Assembly (NCBI GenBank): GCA_030220185.1
Contig: JASPKZ010004199.1
Coordinates: 2,271,001 to 2,335,000, forward strand
Length of the DNA: 64,000 nucleotides
Source: Diploptera punctata
Taxonomy: Eukaryota > Arthropoda > Insecta > Blattodea > Blaberidae
Reading direction: 5' to 3'
Of the stretch, positions 1-11,477 are shown piece by piece. The first letter of the stretch is position 1; each line of letters begins with the position of its first letter. Under the pieces are notes generated by a model. It was not told where the DNA came from. It saw only the letters and a list, made by a program, of their open reading frames with translations, and did no database searches. The translations under genes and the position numbers were made by a program.

Positions 1-378
1 AACTAAGTCACGGAAGCTTCAAAGACGATATTCCATTCATTGGTTTTCATTACTGAGAATAAAACGTTTGTTGAAATATTATAATTTATTGAAATGTAAT
101 GTATTTGCCTATGAATTAATACACACTTGCAGCTTAGCCAGAATGAACGTGCCACTAATACTACAATAATTAAATTATTACAATGAGCTTTTTGGAACGT
201 GATGCACTCTATACATACTTAATTTCGTTATAGACCATTTAATATCTGTGCACTATAAAACGGACACTGAAAAATAAAACGTTGAGGAGTACACAATCTT
301 TTTTTCAAAATTAAGGCAGTACCTGTCTTAACATATACAAGTGAAAATTAGATTCTTAACTGTTCAGAGAGAAGAAAA
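1..378. other. No gene or repeat recognised
   Basis: A+T-rich sequence without a recognisable coding region, RNA gene or repeat copy seen elsewhere in the window. Confidence 0.5.
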
Positions 379-690
379 ATAGAAACTGCAGAAATGACGT
401 TCTTACGTTCAGTAGCAAGTGTGACAATTTTGGACAGAAAAAGAAATGAAGATATTAGAAAATACTTAAATATGTATAATTTAACAAATAGAATTGACAA
501 TATGAGAAAGAACTGGTATGAACATGTTAAAAGAATGCCTACAGATAGAACCCCCCAGCTGTTATTAAAGTACAAACCAGTAGGACATAGAAGCGTTGGA
601 CGCCTATTTTATTAGATGGGAATATTCATTAAATCCCACTTGATGTGAAAACAGGTCAAAAGGCCTAATTTCATGAAGTAGAAGAAGAAT
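379..690 (+). mobile_element. LINE 3' fragment (LINE-B relative)
   Basis: The plus strand encodes a short relic of the region downstream of a LINE reverse transcriptase: EMTFLRSVASVTILDRKRNE followed by EDIRKYLN and YEHVKRM, ending in a GHRSVGR stretch that corresponds to the GRRNVGRPKKRW end of the better copy at 49303-49920. It is 5'-truncated, has no reverse transcriptase motifs, and the frame stops at 615. The following 75 bases are a short non-coding tail ending in GAAGTAGAAGAAG, as expected for a LINE ending in a simple repeat. It is a dead fragment with no function expected. Confidence 0.7.
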
Positions 691-710
691 ATCTGTACAA
701 CATGTTGAAA

Positions 711-790
711 AACTAACTAACTCACTGGCATTATCAAACCTCTAGGTTCTTGGCCGCGCGGAAACATCCCCACACTTCCCTGAGTTAAGC
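711..790 (-). mobile_element. LINE-A 3' end fragment
   Basis: Eighty bases match the last part of LINE-A in reverse: the tail reads as TAACTAAC, followed by CTCACTGGCA and TGGCCGCGCGG, the same landmarks found at 1452, 10353, 30432 and 60692. Severely 5'-truncated. Confidence 0.75.
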
Positions 791-1250
791 AACATGAATT
801 TTGCGACAAAATCTATTAGTCATTCTAATAAAAAGTCTATGAAAGATCCTGCATTAAAGTTTTTTTTTTTTTTGCGTGCTGTGTTTTGGAACTCTCCTAC
901 TATATTAAAAAAAGCATTTATAAAAGTTACACTCTTAAATTATCATAAAAGATATTTCGATCATTTGCCTTTTATATAAAAGCTGACAGAATTGGATTAT
1001 TCTGTTTAAATTGGTCAATGCTATAATGAGAAAAAAAAACTTGAGTAAGTTATAACTGATGAATGGGATTAAGCTATGAATCAACGGATTACATACATAG
1101 TAAGGTCACAGGTCAGACCGCCCAAGCAAATGAGATTTGTTCTGTCTCTTATAAATTAAACTAACAACCAGTTTCCTGATTTCATAATATGCATACAAAA
1201 CAACAATAATATAATAACTTTCAATTTTAATAATAAAAAAATTGTGTAGT
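791..1250. other. No gene or repeat recognised
   Basis: A+T-rich sequence with homopolymer runs; short open frames only. Nothing identifiable. Confidence 0.4.
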
Positions 1251-1273
1251 GTTCTCAAAATTAGATAATGAAG

Positions 1274-1404
<131 letters not shown>

Positions 1405-1451
<47 letters not shown>
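1405..1451. repeat. (TTAC)n microsatellite, LINE-A tail
   Basis: Eleven or so TTAC units directly abut the 3' end of the minus-strand LINE-A copy. Read on the LINE strand they are a GTAA tail, so the microsatellite is best explained as an expanded version of the element's own tail repeat. Confidence 0.9.
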
Positions 1452-2515
1452 CACTGGTACTATCGAATCCGTAGGTTCATGGCCGCGCGGACATAAGCTC
1501 TCCATACATCCCTATCCTGAGCTAATGCTTTCCAATCATTCCCTGTATAATCTACTTCCCTCAAATCATAGTTAATGTTGTTCTCCCGCCTCATTTTTTG
1601 GTCTACGAACTGGGCGTTTCCTTCTGGCTTTCCTACAAGAAGTTTCCATGCACTCTTTCATTCCCCTACGCGCAACATGTCCTGCCCATCGCAGTCTACG
1701 AGACTTAACTGTTCTTATTATATCTGGCTTCCTATAAAGACCATGTAGTTCATTGTTATGTAGTCTTCTCCATTCACCTGTCTGTTCATCTCTCTTTGGT
1801 CCAAAAATTTTCCTAAGAACTTTATTCTCAAATACTCGTAATCTCCTTTCCTCCCTTAAAGTAAGAGTCCATGTTTCGCACCCATATAATATAACTGGTA
1901 GAATAATAGTTTTATTTATTTTCAGCTTAACGTTTTTTGAAAGGAGTTGGAACATCAAAAGTCTCTGCAATGCATAACAACAATCATTTCCAGAATTGAG
2001 CCTATGTTTAATTTCTTTGTGCATCTCATTCCTATTTGTGATTATTGTTCCTAGGTATTTGAATTCAGCCACTTCCTCAAAATTTCCCTCATTTGTCATT
2101 AGCTGTCCATTTCCATTATATACTGAATTTCTACGTGTGACCATATATTTAGTTTTAGTGATATTTACCTCCAGTCCTAATTTCTTAGTGTTACTCAATA
2201 GTGTGTGCGTGTTGTTCTTTAGTATCTCCTCGCTATCGGCCAGTAGTACTACATCGTCAGCATAAACTAACAGCTTATTAATACCATTCAGCTGTAAGCC
2301 TTCCTCATTCTCTAAAGATTTAATGGCATGCTCTAGTACAAAATTAAATAGTAGAGGAGATAGTGCATCTCCTTTCTTCAACCCGTTCTGGATTTCAAAA
2401 GTGACTGAAAACTGTTTGCCTACACGCACCCTACTCTTTGAGCCATTTAGACACATTCGTATAAGTGTAACTAACTTTTTAGGAATTCCGAACTCTATTA
2501 TTAATTTTAATTGAT
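1452..2515 (-). pseudogene. LINE-A reverse transcriptase fragment
   Basis: This is the longest LINE-A copy and its best coding piece. The minus strand is open from about 2515 to 1572 (294 residues counted from the first Met at 2456, but the frame continues upstream as LIIEFGIPKKLVTLIRM, so that Met is not a real start). Visible reverse transcriptase landmarks are motif B (GDALSPLLFN), the catalytic motif C (YADDVVLLADS), a thumb region (LYGCETWTL) and a C-terminal tract with RLRWAGHVARR. There is no endonuclease domain, fingers or motif A: the copy is 5'-truncated. Function would have been target-primed reverse transcription of its own RNA. The C-terminal end is frameshifted against better copies after RRPKNEAGEQH. 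The clade is probably RTE-like by motif B, but I cannot place it firmly. Confidence 0.88.
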
Positions 2516-2605
2516 ATAATTAGATTAATATCATCATCAAGATTAAAATCATGAGTTTTTATGTCTATAAATCATGATAATATAATCTACGATTAAAATA
2601 CTATA

Positions 2606-2786
2606 AAACAGTCAACTTGTAGGTCATCTCCTCAACTTAAGTTGGTTTAAAACTCTGTAGGCCTTTCGGGACTAGTCCCATTATCAGCAGAATGCATTAG
2701 ATCCGTTCTTGTTGACCCTTGTTGAAACATAGGCCTACAGAGTTTTAAAAGAACTTAAGTTGAGGAGACGGACCTACAAGGTGACT
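2606..2786 (-). mobile_element. PLE-F fold-back fragment
   Basis: Two inverted arms (about 2606-2663 and 2730-2786; landmarks CTTGTAGGTC and GACCTACAAG) enclose a short unique centre. The left arm carries, on the minus strand, the hammerhead-like segment described separately. The same module recurs at 37060 and 38045, where the first copy is joined to Penelope-type coding sequence, so I assign it to a Penelope-like element's terminal (pseudo-LTR) region. Confidence 0.65.
2652..2693 (-). ncRNA. Hammerhead ribozyme-like motif (PLE-F)
   Basis: Minus-strand order: stem I strand AUUCUG, core CUGAUAA, stem II GGGA-CUAG-UCCC, GAAA, palindromic stem III AGGCCU, cleavage-site triplet CUA, then CAGAGU, which pairs with AUUCUG over six positions including one G-U. 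The core has A where the invariant G8 is expected, so this copy is probably inactive, and one U separates the core from stem II. Type I layout with a very short stem III. Confidence 0.6.
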
Positions 2787-3011
2787 ATTATATAGTTTTT
2801 TAATCTTACATCATATTACTGTGAATTAATAGCTCAACGGAAACTTACCATGAATTTTACTAGTATGCATATAAATCATGAGCGGATCATAGTGACTGAA
2901 ACGAGTTGTCCAAAAAGATGGAAACATGCTTGGCCTTTTAAAATATCATTTAGTGTATGAAATTAATATTATTGAATTAAAGTTTTAATGAATAATAATA
3001 ACATTAAAATA

Positions 3012-3012
<1 letters not shown>

Positions 3013-3054
<42 letters not shown>
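3013..3054. repeat. (TA)n microsatellite
   Basis: Uninterrupted AT dinucleotides; it abuts the following SINE-1 fragment. Confidence 0.95.
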
Positions 3055-3059
<5 letters not shown>

Positions 3060-3192
3060 AAGCAACGGGAAGCTACCACACCTACACAATTCTCTAGTAA
3101 AGCTGCAAGCATAGCATGAAAATGCTCTGATTGCAGTGAAGGACCTGCCTTCGGGCAGAATTACTATGGATGTATATATATATATATATATA
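3055..3192 (+). mobile_element. SINE-1, 3' part only
   Basis: Contains the 3' body landmarks GGGAAGCTACCACACC, GTAAAGCTGCAAGC, GATTGCAGTGAAGGACC and CAGAATTACTATGGATG. The tRNA-derived head is missing. It is followed by a short (TA)n tract (3175-3192). Confidence 0.85.
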
Positions 3193-3435
3193 CGTTATAT
3201 GTTTGCCCGGCGTTGCCCGAATATTTTTTTAACCCAATTTCTTGTCTCAAATCAGCAAAAATGTGGTATTTGACTAATCTCAGTCAATTTCAACATTTTA
3301 TGTCAGTCCTATATTTTTACATGTCAGCCCCTCTTACTTCGCTAGGGATGCTACGGATTAAAGTTGGGCTTAACTTTCATCAGGACTGTGACCAGTGATT
3401 TTAGCGTCCCCGAAAACTAGGGATTAGACACTAAT

Positions 3436-3591
3436 TATGGTTATCATATTAAGATATTCCGAGCTATGTGGTCGTGGACTATGACCGGTATTTCTTCCAG
3501 ATGTTTCTCCCTCGACTGCGGAGGGATCTTCAGTGGCGAGTAATTCTAGGTAGTGTTTGTTCCCTGGTCGGAGGCTCGACTGCATTCCATT
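3436..3591 (-). mobile_element. PLE-H insertion
   Basis: A 156-bp reverse copy of the PLE-H module (landmarks GTGGTCGTGG, TCTTCAGTGGCGAGT, CCTGGTCGGAGG) sits inside the tandem array. ACTAAT flanks it on both sides (3430-3435 and 3592-3597), and the array consensus reads straight across when the insert is removed, which supports a target-site duplication of at least 6 bp. Confidence 0.65.
3496..3537 (-). ncRNA. Hammerhead ribozyme-like motif (PLE-H)
   Basis: Minus strand: GCCA, core CUGAAGA, a five-pair stem II (CCCUC/GAGGG), then AGAAA and ACAUC in place of CGAAA and ACGUC of the better copy at 44847. The core bases are present but the GUC triplet has become AUC and the short stem III is damaged. 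Confidence 0.5.
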
Positions 3592-5212
3592 ACTAATCAC
3601 GGTCGTTTAAGACTTATTGCTTTTCACCCCTTCTCACACCCTAAGAGTCAAACTTGGGCTTACATAACATCTCCACTATCATCAATGAGCTTAGTGGCCC
3701 CGAAAATTATGCATTATATACTACTCACGGTCGTATAGGACCCCTAGTTGTGCTAGGGGTCAAACTTGGGTTTACATAACATCTGCACCATCACCAATCA
3801 GCTTAGGGACCCGGAAAAACTACGCATTTTACACTAAAGGCTATCCGCTCTTAAAGCGACCCTCATCAAAACAAAACCATGTGACCTGCTCGCTTTTCAT
3901 TGGTTATGGACACCGACGTACGGTGTAGAAGCAATAAATACGCCAAAAAGTAGTTCTCTTCATTATATTAAAAATGTGTCCTCTGAATATACTTGATATT
4001 CTTCGTGAATGAAAATAATAATGTTCAAAACATATAAATTAATCCAAAACATACCTAATCAATAATTACAACTTAAAATGGTTTATTATACTCGTATATG
4101 GATGATGCATTTGAGTCGTACTTCAGTCGAATCTAATGCAACAAAATCACTGAAGGTGTCAAGTCTTCTGTTGCTGTGTCGCCATCTAAATCTTTAAAAC
4201 ACAAGTCTGGCAAACCTTTGACTAGTGGTCAAAAACAGTTATTTTAAATGTATTTCACAAGTTCAGTGAAAAATCTCGCCAGCTTTCTTGTAATCTACCC
4301 CATTTAACAATACATGTCTTTTATACTTCACACGTGCTCCCTGGTCAATGTGACCGTAATTGTGGCGCGAATGGCGGAAGAATACAATTGTTGTTTGTTT
4401 ATGTTAGGATCACTATAAGAGCGAATAAGGTATAATCTCGGCCATCTGTCATTGTATTTTTACCCCTTCTCACCCTCTTTACGGGCGCTAGGAATCTTGG
4501 GCTTAAATGTTACGGAGACTGTGACCAATCACCCCGAAAACTACGGACTTGATACTAATCTCGGCCACTTTTTGCATCTTATTTTAACCCCTCCTCTTCC
4601 CTTCATTCCCTTGGGATACTAGGACCAAACTTAGGTTTAAATAATTTCTATCATTGATGACCAATAATTTTTAATGTGACTGCTGGTCTATTAATCTCAT
4701 CTATGAGGTAAAGAAGTCGTTGCCAATAAGCTTAGCGACCCTGAAAATGATGGATTCGTCACTAATCACAATCATTTTAATTATTTTATGTTCTTATTTC
4801 TCTCCTCGTCATCCCTCTTAGGGTTGCTAGGGTAAAATTTTAGTTTCATGCCATCGAGACTGCAGCCAATGGAATTAGCGACCCCGAAAACTATGAATTC
4901 GAAACAAGTATTGATCGTTTTCGATAATTTTAAATTTCATCCATTCTCAGTTCCTCATAGGCGTACTATGGAATTTTTACCCCCATGGAACCTTTTCCAG
5001 ATTGCTAGTTGTATGCGTACCTAATTTGATTGAAATGATTCCAGGTATTCCAGAGTTATTATGGAACCCATATTGGCCGTTGTAGATATTCAGTCCTCTT
5101 CTCGGCTACTACATGTCCTAAGGTATTTTAACCTTATATCCAGTTTTTCAGATTATAAATAATGTGTACCAAGTTTGGTTGAAATTGGTCCAGGCGTTAG
5201 AGAGTTACGCCG

Positions 5213-5213
<1 letters not shown>

Positions 5214-5296
<83 letters not shown>
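5214..5296. repeat. Compound (CA)n(TA)n microsatellite
   Basis: CA repeats (5214-5267) followed by TA repeats (5268-5296). It lies at the end of the tandem array and may have grown from that element's tail. Confidence 0.95.
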
Positions 5297-5299
<3 letters not shown>

Positions 5300-5301
<2 letters not shown>

Positions 5302-6215
5302 ATTTAAGTTTATTTTTTAGTACTGTTTTGCCTTCTGTGCTGCATAGCTTATAAATAAGAAACATTTGGCAGTCAGGTTTGATAATTTCCGAACAATTGT
5401 GTATCAGATCTGAATATTTCATTTCGACAATATTTCAGTGATATTCGAGCGTGATTGGTTGAAACTGACACGGTCTGTAAATCGGATTTGTAAAATCAAT
5501 GCTTGGCGTATGAACAGAATAATCATTGTTATTATCATTATCCATTGAAATGAAATTATATTGGTAGAAAAATCAATATAAAACAGTAAAAAGCTTTCAG
5601 TGTAATGAGTGTTGAAATAACTCAGTTCCAGGAATTGGTGATTTGATGCCGACAGATGGAACACTGGGCAGTTTGTTTCTCTGCCGACAGCCAAATAATT
5701 ACAATCTTCACATTAACAGATTCTTGGAACATTCTTCGCTACATCTGACAGTTAAAATTCCTTTCCATACAATATAACGTTTGATATACTGTAACTAGGG
5801 AACGGAATTGAATGTGCTAAAACTTGAAATTTTAACATAAGTATTAAAATGTTTTACTTCTATCGATTGAATATAACGTGTAATCGATATTTTATAAAGA
5901 GAACGCAGGCCTTTATGTTTCCTTTATGTTTATTGTGGGATATAACTTATCGATATTTTCTTCACATTACTGTTTAGCAACGCCAGCTGCAACATCAGTA
6001 GTAGTAGAAATACATTATTAGCATCACAATTCAAAGCTGGGCCTTAAAAAGATGAGAACTTTTGTTCATAGGCCTCTTCGGGCTTGAGGTTGCTTTACGT
6101 ACCATAAATCTACGTCATGTGACTCACGCTATTACAGCCTTCCGAAAGAAGCCATAACCAAGACTTTTTACAGTATCTACTTCAAGTGACGATTAGTTAA
6201 ATATATATATGTATA
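5300..6215. other. No gene or repeat recognised
   Basis: A+T-rich sequence; a 91-codon open frame on the minus strand (5419-5694) has no recognisable domain and no supporting context. Confidence 0.4.
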
Positions 6216-6220
6216 TACAC

Positions 6221-6552
6221 ATCCATAGTAATTCTGCCCGAAGGCAGGTCCTTCACTGCAATCATTCCATTTTCATGTTATGCTTGCAGCTTTACTAGGA
6301 AATTGTAGGTGTGGTAGCTTCCCGTTGTTTTCCACACCGGTGAAGGATGATGATGATGATGATAACGATAAGGATGATGATGATGGCCATATGATTTCGG
6401 GGACCGTTTGGGCCTTAAAGTTTTCCTGACATTTGTCTTACAGGTGAGGAAAACCCCCGATAAAAACCTCACCCAGAAAAACTGCCCCGACCGGGGATCG
6501 AACCCGCACCCGCTGCGTGACAAGGCAGCACGCTACCTCGAGACCACAGCGA
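6221..6552 (-). mobile_element. SINE-1, near full length
   Basis: Read on the minus strand: a tRNA-like head (GAGGTAGCGTGCTGCC box A region, GGGTTCGATCCCC-type box B), the ACCTCACCC and GACATTTGTC blocks, a (CAT)n stretch, then the TTCACCGGTGTGG and GTAGCTTCCC blocks and the ATGGATG tail. Box A and box B are the internal RNA polymerase III promoter expected of a tRNA-derived SINE. Confidence 0.92.
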
Positions 6553-6573
6553 ATTATACACAATGTTCTATTC

Positions 6574-6830
6574 TATAGTGTTCTGCCCTCGGGCAAGTTT
6601 TTCACTGCAGTAATAACATCTTAATTCTGTTTTGCAGCGTTATTAGTGAATTACAGGTGTGGTAGCTTCCCGTTGCCTTAAAGCTACCTGACATTTGTCT
6701 AAGAGGTGAAGAAAAACCCCGGAGAAACCTCACCCAGGAAGCTTGTCCCGACCGGTAATCGAAGTATCGAACCCGGGCCCGCTGCGTGACGAGACAGCAC
6801 GCTACCTCGAGACCAGAACGGTGGACTACA
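6574..6830 (-). mobile_element. SINE-1, internally deleted
   Basis: Same order of blocks as the neighbouring copy but lacking the central part between GCTTCCCGTTGCC and CTGACATTTGTC, including the (CAT)n. A short duplication (ATCGAAGTATCGAACCC) interrupts box B. It lies 20 bp from another SINE-1 in the same orientation. Confidence 0.9.
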
Positions 6831-7239
6831 TATAGTATTAAAAAATTGTACACCGCCATCCATTTTATCCCCGACATTAAATATTTTGTAATTCAAATGT
6901 TGAACCTCGTCAGGTATCAAACTGGGTCTATTATCCAGGAAGCATGAGCTTAGGTGGCGGTAAAAAAGAATAAAAAATGTAATACTATTGGTTAGGTTGT
7001 GGACACCCCTGCACCGCCCACACTTAGATTCTGACAATAAGAAGCTTACCTTCACAGCTGCAGCTCTGGCTTAACTAGTTCCGGTGCCATCTCTTGGGAA
7101 AATATCAAATTAATGAGAAAAATGCACTTAGTCCCGCTTTCATCAACAAACGTTAAGACTTTGAATAGAGATTTTGTACTTTTGTAATTTAAATTTATTC
7201 CTAGTTACATTTCACTTATATGAGTTTTATTTTACTAAA
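6831..7239. other. No gene or repeat recognised
   Basis: Unremarkable A+T-rich sequence. Confidence 0.35.
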
Positions 7240-7770
7240 AATTTAATAAAAGAAGTAAAGAAATAAGCTGATAAAGCAGCACAAATATCAGGGTATATGA
7301 AAGATTTAATTTGGCGCAACAAACATGTGTCAATAGAAAGCAAAACCCGCAAATACAAAACGATAGTTCGACCAGTTGTCGTATATGGAGCAGAAACTAG
7401 GGCTGATACAACAAAAACTAAACAAATAATAAACACAAGCGAAATGAAAATCTTAAGAACTATTCAGGGGAAAACATTATTTGATAAAATACACAACACA
7501 GACATTAGGGACAAATGCCATATTCAAGACATAACCAAATTTATTATAGATAGACGAAAATATTGGAAGGGTCATATAGAAAGAATGGAAGAAAACCGGC
7601 TTGCAAAAAGAGCTAAAGAAGATAGACCAATGGACGGGAGAAGAACAAGAGGAAGACCAGCCAAGAGATGGATAGACAGTGAATGCACATCCAGTAAGTC
7701 TTCCTCCGAGGAGTGATTTTGGAAATAAACAGGATGAAAATCCTACAAATTAAGTTCAAGAAGAAGAAGA
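7240..7770 (+). pseudogene. LINE reverse transcriptase 3' part (LINE-C type)
   Basis: An open frame of 139 codons (7297-7716) corresponds to the thumb and C-terminal region of an RTE-like LINE: VRPVVVYGAETR (compare ILYGCETW), KTKQIINTSEMKIL, then YWKGHIERMEENR and the basic RGRPAKRW end that also closes the copies at 15468 and 49540. Upstream of the Met the same frame is recognisable for a few codons, so the Met is not a real start. Reverse transcriptase motifs A to C are absent. After the frame a short 3' end leads to a (GAA)n tail at about 7758. A dead fragment. Confidence 0.8.
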
Positions 7771-7840
7771 AGAACAGTTTTATTTTAACCATTTTCTTAA
7801 CATGAAATTCTCTGCATATATTTAGTTCAGTGTGCAACTT

Positions 7841-7841
<1 letters not shown>

Positions 7842-7890
<49 letters not shown>
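7842..7890. repeat. (TA)n microsatellite
   Basis: Uninterrupted TA dinucleotides. Confidence 0.95.
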
Positions 7891-7891
<1 letters not shown>

Positions 7892-8128
7892 CGATAAAAG
7901 AAAAAGAAATCCATTTTATCTTTGTTACTCCCTCGTAAATATGTAACACATATCATATGAATTATAAAAATTTTAATTAGCTAATAATTAAATTGTAGAT
8001 GCATAACGTATCTTGTGTGTTATGTTTATCCATTCAATTTGCCAGTATCATTTATGTGCTTTAGTATAAATATATAATGAGTTTTATGTAATAAAGTGTA
8101 CATACTCAACAATGCTAAAATATTACAG

Positions 8129-8300
8129 TCGGTCCCGGTTGAATAGTGGTTACCATACCGCAACTAGTTTCGGGTTGAAACCCAGTCGGGCCGACGGATT
8201 TTTTTCAGATCGTAAAATTCCTGACTACAGTAAAGTCGTGTGTCTCGTATCTTATATTACTTACGCCACGTAAAAGAACTTCAAGTCTGAAATAAAATGC
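8129..8300 (+). mobile_element. SINE-4, tRNA-derived fragment
   Basis: GGTCCCGGTTGAATAGTGG and TCGGGTTGAAACCCAGTC resemble tRNA box A and box B; the following block (GATCGTAAAATTCCTGAC) is non-tRNA body. Only one copy is in the window, so the family call rests on structure alone. Confidence 0.45.
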
Positions 8301-10345
8301 ATCTGAACAAAATTGAACGGTCTTTTAACGTTCAGCTTTAAATTCCTTGGCTGTTAAAAAGCATTGTTCGAGCCTTAATGAATTACTTACTAAACTCTTC
8401 GGATCTACAGCCTTTGATGAACATTGGCCTCCTTCACAACATTCTTCCATACCTATCTTTGCTGGGCCAATCTTCTCCATCCTCTTATCCGTATTTTTAA
8501 AATAATTCGTTTATTCCTTGATTGATTGCTAAGTCTTTTGCCATTGAATCCATACAGCTTTTCATTTTGTGAAGGTTTCACAATAAGAATTTTTATGGTA
8601 TAAGATTGTTATTCTTAATGACCAATCCATTACCAATGGGACTGGTGGACTTGATTTGAGGTTCCATACCCCTAGTAAGTTGCCTTCACCTTAGCTAAAA
8701 GAGATCACTCTTCACTTTCGCAGTTCGTCAACTAACTATTGTATATCTGGCTTAACATGAAAAAGAGAGAGATGGAGATATAAGGGTAGAAACTTGACCG
8801 CTTTCGCTCAGTTTCAAAAGAAAGAACCCAAGCTGTTGTCAGTTTTCGTCTTCCCCCTTTCCCCTATTAACATCTGGTGAAGAAACACCGACAACACTGG
8901 TGCAAGTGAGAAAGGCGAGTACAGCTGTCTCTTCCTACGAATTTCTTGCAAAGTTAACCCAGATGAACAATAGACCTTCGGAGTTGCCGTTGACCTCTGA
9001 GATTCTTCCGCCACCATCCGAGATGTGAAGCCTAAATAAATTACTATCTATCTTTAATGACGTAGCCCATTTTTGAGCATAGCCTCTCCTTTGTAAGGAG
9101 TTACTAGACCAAGTTAATTTTTAGTTATCTTATTTGCTCATAAATGCCATGCGGTCAACACATCGACCCATGAGACATCTAACGGGCAACTAAGGTATTA
9201 ATAGAACGCTGATGCCGGTAAATTTTGCTTAGAGATCACTTTATTCGGGCTTAAGAATATTTTACGAGCCTGAAAATCTTCAGATTCAGGACCCACCACG
9301 ATTTAAAGTCCCTCCCGAAAACTACCTTCCTACACTACAGCCACTATATATCCGGCTCTGAAGTTTAGGTTATATGAGGGGTAAGGGGAGAAACTCGCCC
9401 TCTACGGCCAATAAGGAAATGGTTGACGTAGGAATGCACATCTGCCACAACCAATCATTGCTCTTGACACAGCAATATATCGCGCTAATAAGATTTGAAA
9501 TTGCTGAGATGTTGTCAGCTTTGTCAGCTGTATGTCTGCATCATACATAAAGCGGCCCCTCCCACTGAATAACCATATCGACAACACTGTCGTGAAAACG
9601 TCAGGGCCGGAGAATTGCTGGCTGGTGTATAAAATATTGTCTATAATTTGGACTTTTCTTAGTATTTATACAGTTACGTCACGTATAGAATATTTAGAGA
9701 GAATAGAACGATAAGAAAATAGAAGTTGTATTGATTTTGGTTTCTTTACTATTCTTATTTATAACATGAGTAAAATTTAAAAATTAAATAACTGATATCA
9801 TTAAATTTGTGGTGATCAAAGGGCGTATACTGAAAAATTACCATTTTTTCCCCGATTAAAATAGGTAAAATAAAAGGAATGGATTGAAATCCAATTTGGA
9901 ATATCGTATGTACTATAAATGTTTAACTGCTTGAAATATGAATTTAAATAAAAAATGCATATACATGTGCCTTTGAATAACTATAAACATCCTTTGGCCG
10001 CTTGTACTGTACATAGTGCACGGCACCACTGAAAGATGTCAGCAGGTCCTGGAGGCTAGTAACCAGATACAAGCACAAGTTAATAACATTTCTCTGTCAT
10101 TTGAGGAATCTATCTTTCTGTCCGCAGCGAACCGCCGTGTAAACAAACCTCTGTCTTATTATTTGATAACACACGCGCGCCTTTCAAACAAACACTGACA
10201 GAGAACATATATATAACCCCCCCCCCATTCAACCTAACTTTGGTCCCTGGATTTTAAACTTGGTCAAAAAGATGATTTCACTTTATGTGCGTTGAGGGAA
10301 GCAATTATTTAAAAGTTTATAGAATTGAAATAGCAAACCACTAAA
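8301..10345. other. No gene or repeat recognised
   Basis: Two kilobases of mostly unique-looking sequence with somewhat higher G+C at 8800-9600 and 10010-10200. Short open frames (60-67 codons) lack domains. A host regulatory or exonic remnant here cannot be excluded. Confidence 0.35.
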
Positions 10346-10352
10346 CATCAAT

Positions 10353-10703
10353 TAACTAACTCACTGGCACTACCGAACCCTTAGGTTCATGGCCGCACGG
10401 ACATAAGTTCTCCATACATCCCTATCCTGATCTAATGTTTTCCAATCATTCTCTGTATAATCTCCTTCCCTCAAATCATGGTAAATGTTATTCTCCCACA
10501 TCATTCTTGGTCTACCAACTGGGCGTTTTTTCCCTCTGGTTTTCCTGTAAGAAGCTTCCATGCACGTCTTTCATTCCCCATTCGTGCCACGTGTCCTGCC
10601 TATCGCAGTCTACGAGACTTAACTGTTCTTATTACCGTATATCTGGCTTCTTATAAACACCATGTAGTTCACTGTTAAGTAGTCTTCTCCATTCACCTGT
10701 CTC
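10353..10703 (-). mobile_element. LINE-A 3' fragment
   Basis: Minus strand begins at the usual AACTAACTCACTGG tail and runs through the C-terminal coding region (RKTRGKKRPVGRPRM, NDWKTLDQDRDVWRAYVRA). The frame is broken near 10560. No reverse transcriptase core. Confidence 0.85.
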
Positions 10704-11099
10704 TTATAAAAATAAATTAATTCAAATACATTTATTTGAAGACGAAATATATTTTACAGTCCTTAGGAGAGAATATAGTTAATACTACACAAATAATATG
10801 CCACATGCAACTATAGTGAGTGCTATGGTTAATGACATACGAATGAGGGCGACGTTGAAGCTGTTCTTCACTTCAATAGATTTCTTGCATCTTTTACATA
10901 TCCAAAAAATACATTGAAGTGTTTGTTTCTGAAGAAACAGCTTCAACATAGCCAGCATTCACATGCCTTTAACCGTGGCACTCGCTATAGTATAGGCTGC
11001 TACTTGAGTGAAAAAAATAAACCGAATTGAACAGGATACGGTATAAAGAAATTAACTATTTACATAATATTTCACAATTGTATTTTTTATCTTTATATA
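10704..11099. other. No gene or repeat recognised
   Basis: A pair of near-inverted words (GAAGCTGTTCTTCACTTCA and GAAGAAACAGCTTCAACAT, about 10856-10950) suggests an old fold-back, but nothing firmer. Confidence 0.3.
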
Positions 11100-11438
11100 G
11101 GCCTATAAACATGAATGTGAGTATGTTTGTGTGTCCTTTATGAACTTAAAAACTACTTGACCGATTTGAATTTTTTTCCATCATTTAGAGATTTTTTTTT
11201 CTGGGACAACTAACGTATATAACATATGACCCTACTACTATAGGGCCGGAACCAGAAAATGGGGGGCATCATTGCACTAAGAAAGTCGCTTTTTGGACGC
11301 TTAGTTCGCTTACGCTGCCTAAACCATAACAAATACACCAAATTAATGTACAGAGAATTGAATATCTCAAAAAATCTACAAAAATGTCCCGGACCGAATG
11401 TCTTCCTTTTACGGATAACTCATAATAATAAATAAATA

Positions 11439-11477
<39 letters not shown>

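Larger units (their letters stand above)
3195..5213. repeat. Diverged tandem array, units of roughly 130-300 bp
   Basis: At least five degenerate units share the same landmarks in the same order: ACCCCTTCTCACCC, a GCTAGGG block, CAAACTTGGGCTTA, a GACTGTGACCAATCA-like block, then GCGACCCCGAAAACTA and ACTAATCACGGTCG. Phase marks (CCCCGAAAA-type block) are near 3407, 3693, 3808, 4540, 4742 and 4880. The left edge has CCCGGCGTTGCCCG, the right edge has GGTTGAAATTGGTCCAGG and GTTACGCCGG followed by (CA)n. It is one old composite repeat, interrupted by a PLE-H insertion at 3436-3591. I cannot name the family. No coding capacity is visible. Confidence 0.6.

Noticed and set aside
1405..1451. TTAC/TTAG tails as telomeric repeat relics
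   Set aside because: Insect telomere repeats are usually TTAGG; the four-base units are always attached to LINE-A 3' ends.
5153..5422. 89-codon minus frame
   Set aside because: Runs through (CA)n(TA)n and has no domain.
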